From Ophiodon elongatus (lineage: Eukaryota > Chordata > Actinopteri > Perciformes > Hexagrammidae), in NCBI GenBank assembly GCA_016806645.1, contig JACSYO010000197.1, positions 10,001-74,000 of the forward strand: a stretch of DNA of 64,000 nt, in the 5' to 3' direction. The notes under the pieces are model-generated. The model was given only the letters and a program-made list of their open reading frames with translations. It had not been told where the DNA came from and did not search any database. Positions within the stretch are counted from its first letter, which is position 1, and every line of letters begins with the position of its first letter. Position numbers and translations under genes: made by a program. Positions 12,040-23,125 of this stretch are shown here, piece after piece.

Positions 12040-13810
12040 AACTATGTAACGGAACTATAACTATGTAACCGGAACTATAACTATGTAACCGGAACTATAA
12101 CTATGTAACCGGAACTATAACTATGTAACGGATCTATAACTATGTAGCGGAACTATAACTGTAACTATGTAACGGAACTATAACTGTAACTATGTAACGG
12201 AACTATAACTATGTAACGGATCTATAACTATGTAACGGAACTATAACTATGTAACGGATCTATAACTATGTAACGGATCTATAACTATGTAACGGAACTA
12301 TAACTGTAACTATGTAACGGATCTATAACTATGTAACCGGAACTATAACTATGTAACGGATCTATAACTATGTAACGGAACTATAACTGTAACTATGTAA
12401 CGGAACTATAACTGTAACTATGTAACGGAACTATAACTATGTAACGGATCTATAACTATGTAACGGAACTATAACTATGTAACGGATCTATAACTATGTA
12501 ACGGATCTATAACTATGTAACGGAACTATAACTGGTAACGGATCTATAACTATGTAAGGATATAACACTGTAACGAACTATAACTGTATAGTAACACTAT
12601 GTAACGGATCTATAACTATGTAACGGAACTATAACTATGTAACGGATCTATAACTATGTAACGGATCTATAACTATGTAACGGAACTATAACTGTAACTA
12701 TGTAACGGATCTATAACTATGTAACCGGAACTATAACTATGTAACGGATCTATAACTATGTAACGGAACTATAACTGTAACTATGTAACGGAACTATAAC
12801 TGTAACTATGTAACGGAACTATAACTATGTAACGGATCTATAACTATGTAACGGAACTATAACTGTAACGGATCTATAACTATGTAACGGAGCTATACCA
12901 ATGTAACTATGTAACGGAACTATAACTATGTAACTATGTGACAAATCTATACCTATGTAACGGAACTGTAACTATGTAACGGAACTATAACTATGTAACT
13001 GAACTATAACTATGTAGCGGAACTATAACTATGTAACGGAACTATAACTATGTAACGGAACTATAACTATAACTATGTAACGGATCTATAACTATGTAAC
13101 GGAACTATAATTATGTAACTATGTAACGGAGCTATAACTATGTAACTATGTAACGGATCTATCACTATGTAACGTAACTATAACAATGTAACGTAACTAT
13201 ATAACTATGTAACGTAACTATAACTATGTAACGTAACTATATAGCTATGTAACGTAACTATATAACTATGTAACGTAGCTATATAACTATGTAACGGAAC
13301 TATAACTACATAACAACTATATAACTATGTAACGACTATATAACTATGTAACGACTATGTAACTATGTCACGACTATGTAACGACTGTGTAAAGATTATA
13401 TAACTATGTTACGACTATGTAACTATGTAACGACTGTAACTATGTTACGACTATGTAAAGATTATATGACTATGTTACGACTATATAACTATGTTACAAC
13501 TATGTAACGACTATGTAACTACTATATAACTACGTAACTATGTAACGACTACGTAACTATGTAACGACTATATAACTATGTAACGACTATATAACTATGT
13601 AACGACTGTGTAACATGTAACGACTGTGTAACTATGTAACGACTATGTAACTATGTAACGACTATATAACTATGTAACGACTATATAACTATGTAACGAC
13701 TGTGTAACATGTAACGACTGTGTAACATGTAACGACTGTGTAACTATGTAACGACTATGTAACTATGTAACGACTATGTAACTATGTAACGACTATGTAA
13801 CTATGTAACG
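12040..13810 (+). repeat. 1.77-kb AT-rich tandem array (about 19-bp unit)
   Basis: Tandem variants of CTATAACTATGTAACGGAA and CTATAACTATGTAACGGAT, drifting after about 13300 into CTATATAACTATGTAACGA and shorter ATGTAACGACT-type units. A run beginning CTGTAACTATGTAACGGATC appears at 12304 and again at 12692, indicating a higher-order period of about 388 bp. A patch at about 12530-12600 has many one-base losses unlike its neighbours. No open frame or gene is present. Confidence 0.95.
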
Positions 13811-13959
13811 CCGCTATAGGAAACATAAAGTTTGATCACCACTGTAAACTCAGTGTGGAGTGTCTTTGAGTCCACTAAAGAGGAGACTAGAGACCCTAAC
13901 CCCAGTAAGTGGTCTAACCCCCGTAGAGTCTGCATCAGACCCCTACAGCAGACTAACCG

Positions 13960-14660
13960 ACCGGCCCTCAGCCGGGGAACAGCGGACTCTTGATGCCGAC
14001 CCGGTGTGACTGTTGTCCCCTCTGTCGCCACACTGGAGCGTGCACATCAGACGGATTACTCGCTAAAGAGCCCCGGGTAGGTGGGTCTTCACATTTATAT
14101 TTTATTTTACTCACATATCTCCATTCCCTGTGGCTGGGAAGCGGTGCAGTTGCAGGAGCAGGTGACATTGGAGTTGCCGGGGCCGCCAGGGGCCGTTAGG
14201 TTTTGCATGGGGCTGGGCAGACCGGGACACCGCTCCGGGGTGAGAGCCGCCGCCGCCGCCGCCGCCACCGTCGGGGCCCCACGACTGGAAAACAACAGAA
14301 AACTTCCAGGCAGCGGCAGCAGAGTCCGCCGCCACGAGTAAGTCCCGACAGTTTCGCACTTATTTCCCCCACGGTTCTCCTCACGCCATGGTGGTGTCGG
14401 AGCGGCTCGCGGAGTGAACTAGAAGGCGGGTTGGGGACGAGCCATTGCCCGGGGCTAACGCATTGTAGAGTTCTGTTTTCCGTTCCTTCCTCCGCCGCTG
14501 AGAGCAGCTGTCCTCCCTCTACTGTAGCAGAGCGCACACACAGCGGGATCACGCCTCGCCCACAAGCTGACAGACGGCCGCTGCGGCCAATCGGAGGGCT
14601 CCGGAGGCGGGACAGACAGGGGGAGAGAGACGTGCTGCCTTCAGGAGCGGGCAGACATAC
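13960..14660. promoter_or_regulatory. CpG-rich island
   Basis: A GC-rich block with many CpG dinucleotides, including a GCC trinucleotide run near 14248-14270, in an otherwise AT-balanced window. Islands like this usually mark promoters or first exons. It surrounds the candidate minus-strand exon at 14113-14284. I cannot place a transcription start. Confidence 0.45.
14113..14284 (-). CDS. Candidate internal exon of an unidentified gene
   Basis: On the minus strand, TTTTCTGTTGTTTTCCAG is a strong splice acceptor just upstream of 14284. A consensus donor GTGAGT follows 14113, defining a 172-bp segment. The frame beginning at its second base is open. It has a short Ala run encoded by GCG codons, then a segment with three N-glycosylation sequons (NLT, NVT, NCT) and closely spaced cysteines, ending MEI before the donor. 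This could be an extracellular region. The first frame is also open (Gly-rich). I do not recognise the protein and found no neighbouring exon, so the segment could be a chance splice-like match in a GC-rich island. Confidence 0.3.
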
Positions 14661-15935
14661 CACGATTATTACCTTCCACCAGCGCAAAGTATGTTGCGAT
14701 GCCAAATGCACTCAGACTTCTCTGTAAAACACCAACAGGGAGGCACGCGCCAGGTCGTGTTTGAGCTCCCCGAGTGGCAAAGGATCTGCTCAGCTACATG
14801 AAAAAACAGGTTGTATGATGCAAGTTAAGGATCCAACATTTCATACCAAAAACAGAAATAAATCTCGACAAATCCTGTCCTTTTATCCGTGAATTATGTT
14901 TATTTTACTTTTCTTGACAGTGGCTTATGTGACAAAGCCAAATAAACATCTTCAAATGAGAAAAGACTATTTTTTGTTTATGCAAGGGTCCTGTTTCAGT
15001 CATGCTTGGTGTGGTGCTGTCTGGTGTCAGTGGGGCCTAGTTAATATTCAATAAGGCCCTTGCATATATTAGCTGCAGAATGCATTAATTGGCTATCGTG
15101 CTGCCTGACTATTCATAAATATTACAATTTATACGGCTGAGAGTGCTGCACCTGTTTAGCAGACTACTCTCTTTGTAGTTGAGTATTTGCTTTAAGCACC
15201 AAAAAGTACTAAAAATGAATAATGACTTGCCCTGCAAAATAATTTATGGCATTTGATTTCTAAAGTTGATCAGTTCCCCAGAATAAAACTACTGTTGTTG
15301 CACACACATATTCACCACAAGGATGTAGAGCTGCACCAGGAGGACTTGAAGGCAGCAACAGGGTAGGGATGGGGCAGGGGTTATATGTTTCTGTGCGTGT
15401 GTTTGTGCGTGCGTGTGTGTGTCTGGTGGGGGGTGGGGGGTCCTCACCGGCTGACCTGACTCAGAAAGCTAGCAGACGGCCGGGTCGTGGTTGACAATGG
15501 CTGTGGGAGAGCAGAGCAGAGGGAGGGAGACAGACGGGGGAGGGGGGCCGGGACTGGTCGGTCTGGTGTGTTATTCGGGGGAGGGTTGGGGAGAGCGTTT
15601 CGAGTTTCACTCCCTTGTTACGGCGGGCCGCAGCCAATGGAGACGGCTCTTTGAAGGGGGCTAACCTTGAGGTGACCCCCGCGCCAGTCTTGTGGTTCAG
15701 GGGCACATGTGCAGCAGAGAAGCATCCCCCCCCCCCCAGCCCTACACATCCCCTCTGAGTCTAACCAATGGAGCCCAACACGCACACACACACACACACG
15801 CACACACTCTCTCTCTATAGTGCAGGACTGTCGGCAGTCTATAAATAAACGAGGCTGTTCCAATCAGAGAGAGAGGCTCTGAATGCCACTCTTGACCAGA
15901 AGGTTCCCAAACTAAGACGTCTAAGAAGTCATTGG

Positions 15936-15939
<4 letters not shown>
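14661..15939. other. Unique stretch with a possible conserved non-coding block
   Basis: No gene is supported. The 14990-15240 part is AT-rich and motif-dense (CATTAATT, ATTCATAAAT, TTAATATTCA) and looks like the conserved non-coding elements around vertebrate developmental genes. This is an impression only. Poly-C (about 15724-15737) and CA (about 15783-15806) tracts follow. Confidence 0.35.

Positions 15940-16023
<84 letters not shown>
15940..16023 (+). repeat. CT microsatellite
   Basis: A pure CT tract of about 84 bp. Confidence 0.97.
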
Positions 16024-16026
<3 letters not shown>

Positions 16027-16493
16027 CACTTCTGCAGCAAATCATGGAAGTAAGAGAAATGTTCCCGATCCACGGGAGACGATCTCGTAATGTACTGGCA
16101 GCGTCTGCTCTGGGAGGGTGGGGGGGGTACCATTTGTATGCTGGGAACAGGAACCACAGGGAATAAAATGCACCTAAAAGAAGAAGAAGACCTCCACAGA
16201 TGTCGTCAGGTGCCGCATCACCAGCCAAGTTTTAGATCCAATCATGCAAAGATATTTTTCCTTGACGGCGTCCACGCTCTCCTCCTCCGCGACACTTTTG
16301 GAAAGGTGGAGGGGCAAAAAAATAAAGATAGGCGCGTGACCCTGACGCAATTTACAAAACGCCCGGCAGCTGTCATCATTTTTATTGAAGCAACAAATCG
16401 AGGCGGCAATATCAATCCATGGCGGGAGGGAGGGGCACCGAAGAGAGGTTTTATCTGCCTTGATGTGAGGTCATTCTCATGTCCTCTCTCTCA

Positions 16494-16565
<72 letters not shown>

Positions 16566-16812
16566 AATTGTGCACACATCGATTCTCGCCTCCTGCAGAC
16601 CACCTCCATCCACTCACAAAAAAACAGCCCACCGGCCGCCAACACACCTCTCACACAGAGAGACACACGTACACACATACACACACACACACACACACTC
16701 AACACACGCACACACACATACACACACATACACACACACAGACACACACATACACACAGACACACACACTCAACACACGCACTCAACACATGCACACACA
16801 CACACACACACA
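16494..16812 (+). repeat. CA microsatellite plus CA-rich compound tract
   Basis: A pure CA run at about 16494-16561, then about 90 bp of unique sequence, then a compound ACAC/ATACAC/AGACAC tract from about 16660 to 16812. His/Thr-rich frames across it are artefacts. Confidence 0.95.
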
Positions 16813-17193
16813 GTCTGTCTGGAGCGTCAATTTAGTCCCCCGGGGAGCACGCAGGGTGACACGGCTAACAGGCCAGACCAGACAGCCAGCAGACAGATAA
16901 ATACTAGGCACGGCTGAATACCAAATGCACTCTTGTCTACCAGCCCCCCACATGACTGCAGTCTGCACACACACACACATGCACACACACATGCACGCAC
17001 GCACGTACGCACACACGCATAGCCTCACTGCGTCTCTCTCTCGGCAAACGTCTGTCTCATCTGGTATTTGAGGAATACTAACTTTAGGTTGATAGGTTAA
17101 TCACGCCCGGCACGTGTGCACAAGTCTATATCAGGAACTTTGGTCTTTTACTGCTTACACATGGACATCATGTTGTTTTGTGAGCGCAGGACC

Positions 17194-17204
17194 TGTGTGT
17201 GGTG

Positions 17205-17235
<31 letters not shown>

Positions 17236-17253
17236 TGTGTGTGGTGTGGTGTG

Positions 17254-17284
<31 letters not shown>

Positions 17285-17308
17285 TGTGTGTGTGTGGTGT
17301 GTGTGTGG

Positions 17309-17339
<31 letters not shown>

Positions 17340-17636
17340 TGGTGTGTGTGTGATGTGTGTGTGTGTGTGTGGTGTGTGTGTGTGTGTGTGGTGTGTGTGT
17401 GTGGTGTGTGTGGTGTGTGTGTGTGTGTGTGTGGTGTGGTGTGTGTGGGGTGTGTGTGTGTGTGTGGTGTGTGTGGTGTGTGTGTGTGTGTGTGTGGTGT
17501 GGTGTGTGTGGGGTGTGTGGTGTGTGTGGTGTGTGTGTGTGTGTGTGTGTGGTGTGTGTGTGGTGTGGTGTGTGTGGTGTGTGTGTGTGTGTGTGTGGTG
17601 TGTGTGTGGTGTGGTGTGTATGGTGTGTGTGTGTGT
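17194..17636 (+). repeat. 443-bp interrupted TG tract with regular GG interruptions
   Basis: A TG tract broken every 8-30 bp by TGG, giving repeated GTGTGGTGTG modules. Blocks such as GTGGTGTGGTGTGTGTGGGG recur near 17430 and 17495, showing larger duplications inside the array. All frames are open as Cys/Val or His/Thr runs and none is likely to be a gene. Confidence 0.95.
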
Positions 17637-18814
17637 TCAGATGGACTGGATATTTGACGATAACGCTGAAGAAGACGTTCTCTGTCCCTCCAGCAGGAGA
17701 CAGATGCTTGAGCAGTGCAGTGGTTTGTGATGAGACCCTGAACGCATCAGGGATGTGATGAGGCTGATACTGTAGATAAAAGCCTCCGTGGTAAGACATA
17801 GGTCCATCCCTCCCTCACCTCCACAGCAACTTCTCCCATCTGAGCTGCTGTGGCGCTGCTGGCAGAGACGCTACGTCACAGCGCCATCTCGTGGCTCAGA
17901 TTGGAAGAGCTCCGTTTGGTGCGTCGTCCCCCAGAAACATGAGCAGGGAAGAAGTGTTCCACTTGTCTGGTGTCTCAGTCACTCTCACTACTTCTGAAAC
18001 CGTCTCCCGGGCACAGAGCTCTGGAACAGGGAAAGAGAGAGACCCATCATGCAGCTGGTGCAGAGATGTGCTCTTGTTCTTGCCCGGAGACGCGAGGCTG
18101 AGAGAGAGCACTTTGCATTCATGCTGAGCACAAAGTCCATGTGAATCATGGAGTGGAAAGGAGAACAAGAATGCTATATATACAGCACTTTACTCGTATG
18201 GAGAGGGCACTTATATTAAATGGACAAAAGTATGTGCTGTCTTTTGGTCTGGAAATCTGAATGCAACAGCGTGCAATCATGTTTTAGACCAGGAGGGGTT
18301 CGAGTTGCATTATGGGAAATGTTGACTTGACTTAAATAAAAGTCATGATATAATGGCCTCGGCTGCTTGGATTTTTATCCCTTTTTTTTTATTAATCTGT
18401 CCTTTGTGAGTGCCCCAATGTTATGTTCATGCAATACTAAATCCCTGGAGTCCCCCTTTAACATGCACAAAGTGTAGAAATTCATGGAGGGGGCTTTTAC
18501 AACCAAACTTGTTGCTGTGGTTCAATGGGACACTAGTGCGTTGGCCCATTAGTGCACTTAGTTAGAAAGCTGGAGCTGTGGTGCGCTCCAAACAACCGAA
18601 CTGAGTCCACTTGAGAAGGGAGGGTCTTGGTCCAGGTCCGATCGGACTGTGGTGCAGTTTGGCCTGTGGCGTGAAAGCAAAGCAGTATTACGTGATGTGC
18701 TGCATGACCCGCTGTCAGTCACAGGAATTTCATATCCCCACGTGGGTCTGGAGTTGTTTCGATACCGCTACGAGTATTGAAAATGCCTCAGATACAGGCT
18801 AAAATACTGAAGGA
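17637..18814. other. Unique stretch with a possible repeat fragment
   Basis: No gene is supported. Around 18555-18670 a segment with CCGAACTGAGTCCACTTGAG and GGTCTTGGTCC resembles a teleost repeat rich in GGTCC/GGACC words, at low confidence. A CTCF-like word, CCACGAGATGGCGC on the minus strand, lies at about 17882-17895. Confidence 0.4.
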
Positions 18815-19355
18815 GGAGGAGTGACCTGTCAATCACCTTGTAGCCCCGCCCTAAATCATCCCCTGCTTTATGGTCTATCTGACTCTAAATGGACCATAAT
18901 TTACTAAATGAACATCATGCTGTATTGAAGAAGACTTGAAACTAGAGATTGAGACATAAACTCATGTTTACAATGTTTACTGAGGGAATAAATCAAGAGA
19001 GAAGTAGAGTCATTTCTATAGACTTCTATACAACCAGAGGAGTCGCCCCCTGGTGGTCAGGAGAGAGAATGCAGCTTTAACACATGAAGCTTTGACTTCT
19101 ATACAACCAGAGGAGTCGCCCCCTGGTGGTCAGGAGAAAGAATGCAGCTTTAACACATGAAGCTTTGACTTCTATACAACCAGAGGAGTCGCCCCCTGGT
19201 GGTCAGGAGAGAATGCAGCTTTAACACATGAAGCTTTGACTTCTATACAACCAGAGGAGTCGCCCCCTGGTGGTCAGGAGAGAGAATGCAGCTTTAACAC
19301 ATGAAGCTTTGACTTCTATACGACCAGAGGAGTCGCCCCCTGGTGGTCAGTAGAC
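18815..19355 (+). repeat. RE1 interspersed repeat, copy D (five units)
   Basis: The copy with the longest internal array. It has a middle block from GACCTGTCAATCACC, then five tandem units starting near 19021. One unit is 71 bp because it lost an AG in its GAGAGAG stretch. The normal 3' block is missing and the array stops inside the fifth unit at GGTCAGTAGAC. Confidence 0.9.
19041..19349 (-). promoter_or_regulatory. Five CTCF-like motifs in RE1 copy D
   Basis: Minus-strand TGACCACCAGGGGGCGACT occurs at 19041-19059, 19114-19132, 19187-19205, 19258-19276 and 19331-19349. All five are identical over the core and share one orientation. Confidence 0.5.
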
Positions 19356-20527
19356 TAAATCAACGCGAGAGCTAGTTAGCGTTAGCTGTTAGCAGCCGTT
19401 GGGGAGCACGGACCTGCTTGGCTAAATAACGGAGCTGACAGCTAACATTAAGGGATGTTGAATACATTATGATGCATTCAAACTCGGCACATGAGCCTGG
19501 CACCTCAAACCCCACCCTCTCCACCACCTCTGGGATGAATTGGAACACCGACTGGCCTTGTCCCTCCTCATCAGTGGCCTACCTGACGCTCTTGTGACCG
19601 TAAGGTGTCAAATTAGAAAAAGTGCGTTTTATACGCACGTCCCATGTAGGTGTAACATCATCACAAAAATATTTACTTCAGGGAACAATGTTTTATCCAT
19701 TCCTCCCCGTTTCTCTGCTTAGTTTGTGCAAAGGTTCTGAATTCCACCATATCTTCTGAAAAGTGTGTTCGGTTCATTTCTATTCCTGTTCCTATATAGA
19801 TCAATCACTAGTGCTCTACAACCAATTTGCTGTACATCGGGGCTGATGGTGAACCTCCAATGTTTGGGATATTCCATTGAACTTGAGCATGTCCCTTTGT
19901 CTGTTTCATGAAGCACAACAAGAATCGACCTGCACCACTTTAAAACCCACACAACACACTTCAAGCCAGCGTATAAACTGCAGTAAAACAGTTTCTATCC
20001 TGCATCTCCTAATGCCTGTTTATCACAAAAGAAAAGAAAAAAGCCCTCCTGCGGGCTGCCGCCTCTATCGTGGGACTTTTGTGATGAAAGTACAGACTAA
20101 TAACTCGAAAAAAAAAAAAAAAAAAAACACACACCCCGTGACTTCTGTGTGGACTCGGTATTGCTGAATGCCGTTCCAAATGTCAGAACAAAAGATGGAT
20201 ATGACTCAGCCCTAATACCAAGGCTGAATGGAATTCATGAATTAACCGCAATGCATCTCGCCAGCTGACAGAGGGGGGGTGTTTGCCGAGGCATCGACTG
20301 TAGCTCGGGCGTCTTCAGCGGAGCGCTAAGTAACAGAAAGGCCACTCCAGACAGTCAGATTGCAGAGCAGAGAGCTGCGTTCAATAAAAAAAAAAAAAAA
20401 AAAAAAAAACGTCTGGCACGCCACTTCATATTTGCTGCTTCCTGCCCTTGTCTGGCTGCGGCGCCGTGTCATATCCTGTCCGCACAGGTGCACCAGCTGT
20501 CTGGTTTCTCCGCCCCTGTCATTTCTA

Positions 20528-20528
<1 letters not shown>
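19356..20528. other. Unique stretch with a possible transposase scrap
   Basis: Near 19500-19600 one frame reads LWDELEHRL, resembling the LWDELERR-type end of Tc1/mariner transposases. It is too short to claim an element. A-runs lie at about 20107-20126 and 20386-20409. No gene is seen. Confidence 0.35.

Positions 20529-20612
<84 letters not shown>
20529..20612 (+). repeat. CA microsatellite
   Basis: A pure CA tract of about 84 bp, followed 160 bp later by the complementary GT tract at 20775. Confidence 0.97.
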
Positions 20613-20614
<2 letters not shown>

Positions 20615-20774
20615 CGCTTCCACCCCTGTCATTTAAAAAAAAAAAACACCCCTCCCTACCTCTCTTACTGCCGCAGGCACCACTGCAATGACACCACGCT
20701 GCTCGCTGGGAAAGTTGCGAGAGACAAGAGGGGGAGAAAGAGAAAGAGAAAGGAAGACGACAAACAGACAGCGT

Positions 20775-20778
20775 GTGT

Positions 20779-20861
<83 letters not shown>

Positions 20862-20872
20862 TGTGTGTGTGT
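20775..20872 (+). repeat. GT microsatellite
   Basis: A GT tract of about 98 bp with two interruptions. It is inverted relative to the CA tract at 20529-20612. Confidence 0.97.
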
Positions 20873-21329
20873 CCAAGTTTGGGTTTGAATGAGAGGGAGA
20901 CAGATTGAATGAGATAGATCCAGAAAGAGATAGACGGAGCCCGAGGTGGAGGATACTTGACGGAGTGAATTAATTAATGAAGAGGAGACAGGAGGAGAGG
21001 AGAAGAGGAGAGAAAAGGGAGAGAGAGGAGAAGGAGAGAGGGAAACGGAGTGAGAGCAAAAAAGCCAGTGAGTCAGGGAGAGAGGGACCCAGAGACACAG
21101 ACAGGGAGAAAGAGTAGATAATCAGCAGGTATTGAGCTCTTTTCACCCCTGCGGTAGGGCCCTGCTGAGCATTGTAATGGGCTGTCTGCCCAGCCGGCCC
21201 GATGAGCTCATGTCTGGCTTTAATGCCAATCTCCCAGAACTGGCACACGGCTCGGCGGGCCCAGCGCAGACGCGACGCTGCCGCTCCGCCACCGCGAAGA
21301 AGGAGAGGAAGGACACGGCGCGACTGAGA

Positions 21330-21355
21330 GAGGACGAGAGAGAGAGAGAGAGAGG

Positions 21356-21390
<35 letters not shown>

Positions 21391-21478
21391 AGCCACTTCC
21401 GTCACAAAAGTGATAAGAGCCTCTGGACCAGACGGCAATAATCACACAGCCAGTGAGACACACAGCGGCTATAATGTA

Positions 21479-21527
<49 letters not shown>

Positions 21528-21678
21528 GTGAGCAAAGAAGAGATAAAATGAGGGAGAGCAAGAGAGGGACTGTGTGTGTGTGTGTGTGTGTTGTTTTATG
21601 CAGCCATAAACAGCAGTGATTACAGAGGCTGGATGGTGCAGGTTATAGCCTCCCGCTGTTAGGATTCCACACACACAC

Positions 21679-21755
<77 letters not shown>

Positions 21756-21863
21756 TAGCTGAAACATGAAATCAAAAGATGTATACATATGTCCTAGAAT
21801 ACATATGCATATATACATGCATTTACTCTCTCCGTTTGTGTCATATGCTAATGTGATATCAAC

Positions 21864-21920
<57 letters not shown>
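21330..21920 (+). repeat. Microsatellite cluster: GA, GT (three), CA, TA
   Basis: Within 600 bp: GA at 21333-21354, GT at 21358-21388, GT at 21482-21523, GT at 21571-21591, CA at about 21669-21752 (one CGCA interruption) and TA at about 21868-21920. Only short unique spacers separate them. Confidence 0.95.
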
Positions 21921-21925
<5 letters not shown>

Positions 21926-22860
21926 GTTAATATGTAAACGTACAGATGGTCAACCTACTCAGAATATTCAGCGCTGCTTTGCCTGCTTTAAAAAGAACGC
22001 TATTGTTATTATTACAGTACTTGTGTTTGCATTTACTCTACGTGACGGCTATCCTCACTGCGGGCATTTCCCAGCAGCCCCGACACCCGCTGTCCGACCC
22101 CCAGGTCTGCCGCTCAGACCTCGACACGCTGTGTACACCGCGGCTTCACAACACACCCGCGTTGGATTCAATCTGCATCTGAAACGACGGCGCGAGGAGA
22201 ACACGAGGAAAGGGGGATCTGTATCCCCTACTTGGCGTCAGCGATAAGGCCCTGCTACGGAGTCACATGTAGTAGTGATGGAATATGTAAAAAAAATGTT
22301 GTACTGATTTCAATACATACAATGAAAATGACTGTATGTTTTAGCCCTGCCAGCGGCGCGGCTCTAGAGATGGTAATACTCGGTGCACCACTTTCATGCA
22401 GACTGAAATAGCTCCGCCTTCCGAATGTCTGGGGATTTGTAAGTTCAGCGTTGTGGCTAGAACGGTGGCGGAAGTTGTGAAATTTGTACTCATTTAGCAG
22501 CTGGCTAGTTAGCGAGCTCACGTTAACTTGCTAATTCCACCACTTTTCTGTGCTGCACTCGCTACAGAACATGAGCGGTGATCTAAAGGTCTAAAGCGAG
22601 CTAACTCTTGTCTCATTTGTGGTGTGATGAGCAGTAAATTCATCAAATTCACTGCCCCATCTCTACTTTCCAAAGCTACTGTCGCAGTAATATTTGTCTT
22701 CGCTACGTCAAGACTTTTGTCTTACAGAAGTGGTTGTGGTTTCATCTCTCAGGGCCCTGTCCACTTTTGTTTTAGCTTTTTCTTTTTTAATTATGCGATG
22801 AGTGTACTTGGGCTAAGACTTGGAGGCTAAGTTACAATTCAATAAGTGTGTTTTCTTTGC
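21921..22860. other. Unique stretch
   Basis: Short frames without recognisable domains. The GC-rich part near 22060-22220 has overlapping frames that do not look like any family I know. Confidence 0.45.
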
Positions 22861-22861
22861 T

Positions 22862-23125
22862 GTGTAAAGTCACCTGAGACTTTTTCGTTCCCTGAGAATG
22901 AGACATTTGTGTCTCCATAGGGAGCGGGTCCTCTTCACGGAGTCCACCCTGTTGCACCGCCATGTCTCTACAGCAGCCCTACGGACAAGCCAAACACTGG
23001 CGAGAGAGAGGCTCCATTTGTGTTTTCCCCTTTTCCCGTCCGGAGCCCACACAAGGGCAAGTTACGCTTAGTTGCAATCTGCAAGCTCACCGCGAGATGG
23101 CGCCAATTCCTACACACTGCATCTT
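22862..23125 (-). repeat. RE2 interspersed repeat, inverted copy
   Basis: The plus strand ends in GAGATGGCGCCAATTCCTACACACTG, read here in pieces (GAGATGGCGCCAATTCC, then TACACACTG). This corresponds to the inverse of the 5' end of the copy at 35265. It includes GCCATGTCTCTACAG, matching the inverse of CTGTAGAGACATGGCGG in the other copy. I recognise the family as widespread in teleost genomes; it is non-coding and its class is unknown. Confidence 0.7.

Noticed and set aside
12040..13810. CRISPR-like array
   Set aside because: Units are contiguous without unique spacers, and the genome is a vertebrate's. It is a satellite.
17116..17799. Cys/Val and His/Thr-rich frames of up to 214 codons
   Set aside because: Translations of the interrupted TG tract on both strands.
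21946..22182. 78-codon plus frame with a signal-peptide-like start
   Set aside because: Another frame over the same bases is equally open, and no domain or splice context supports a gene.
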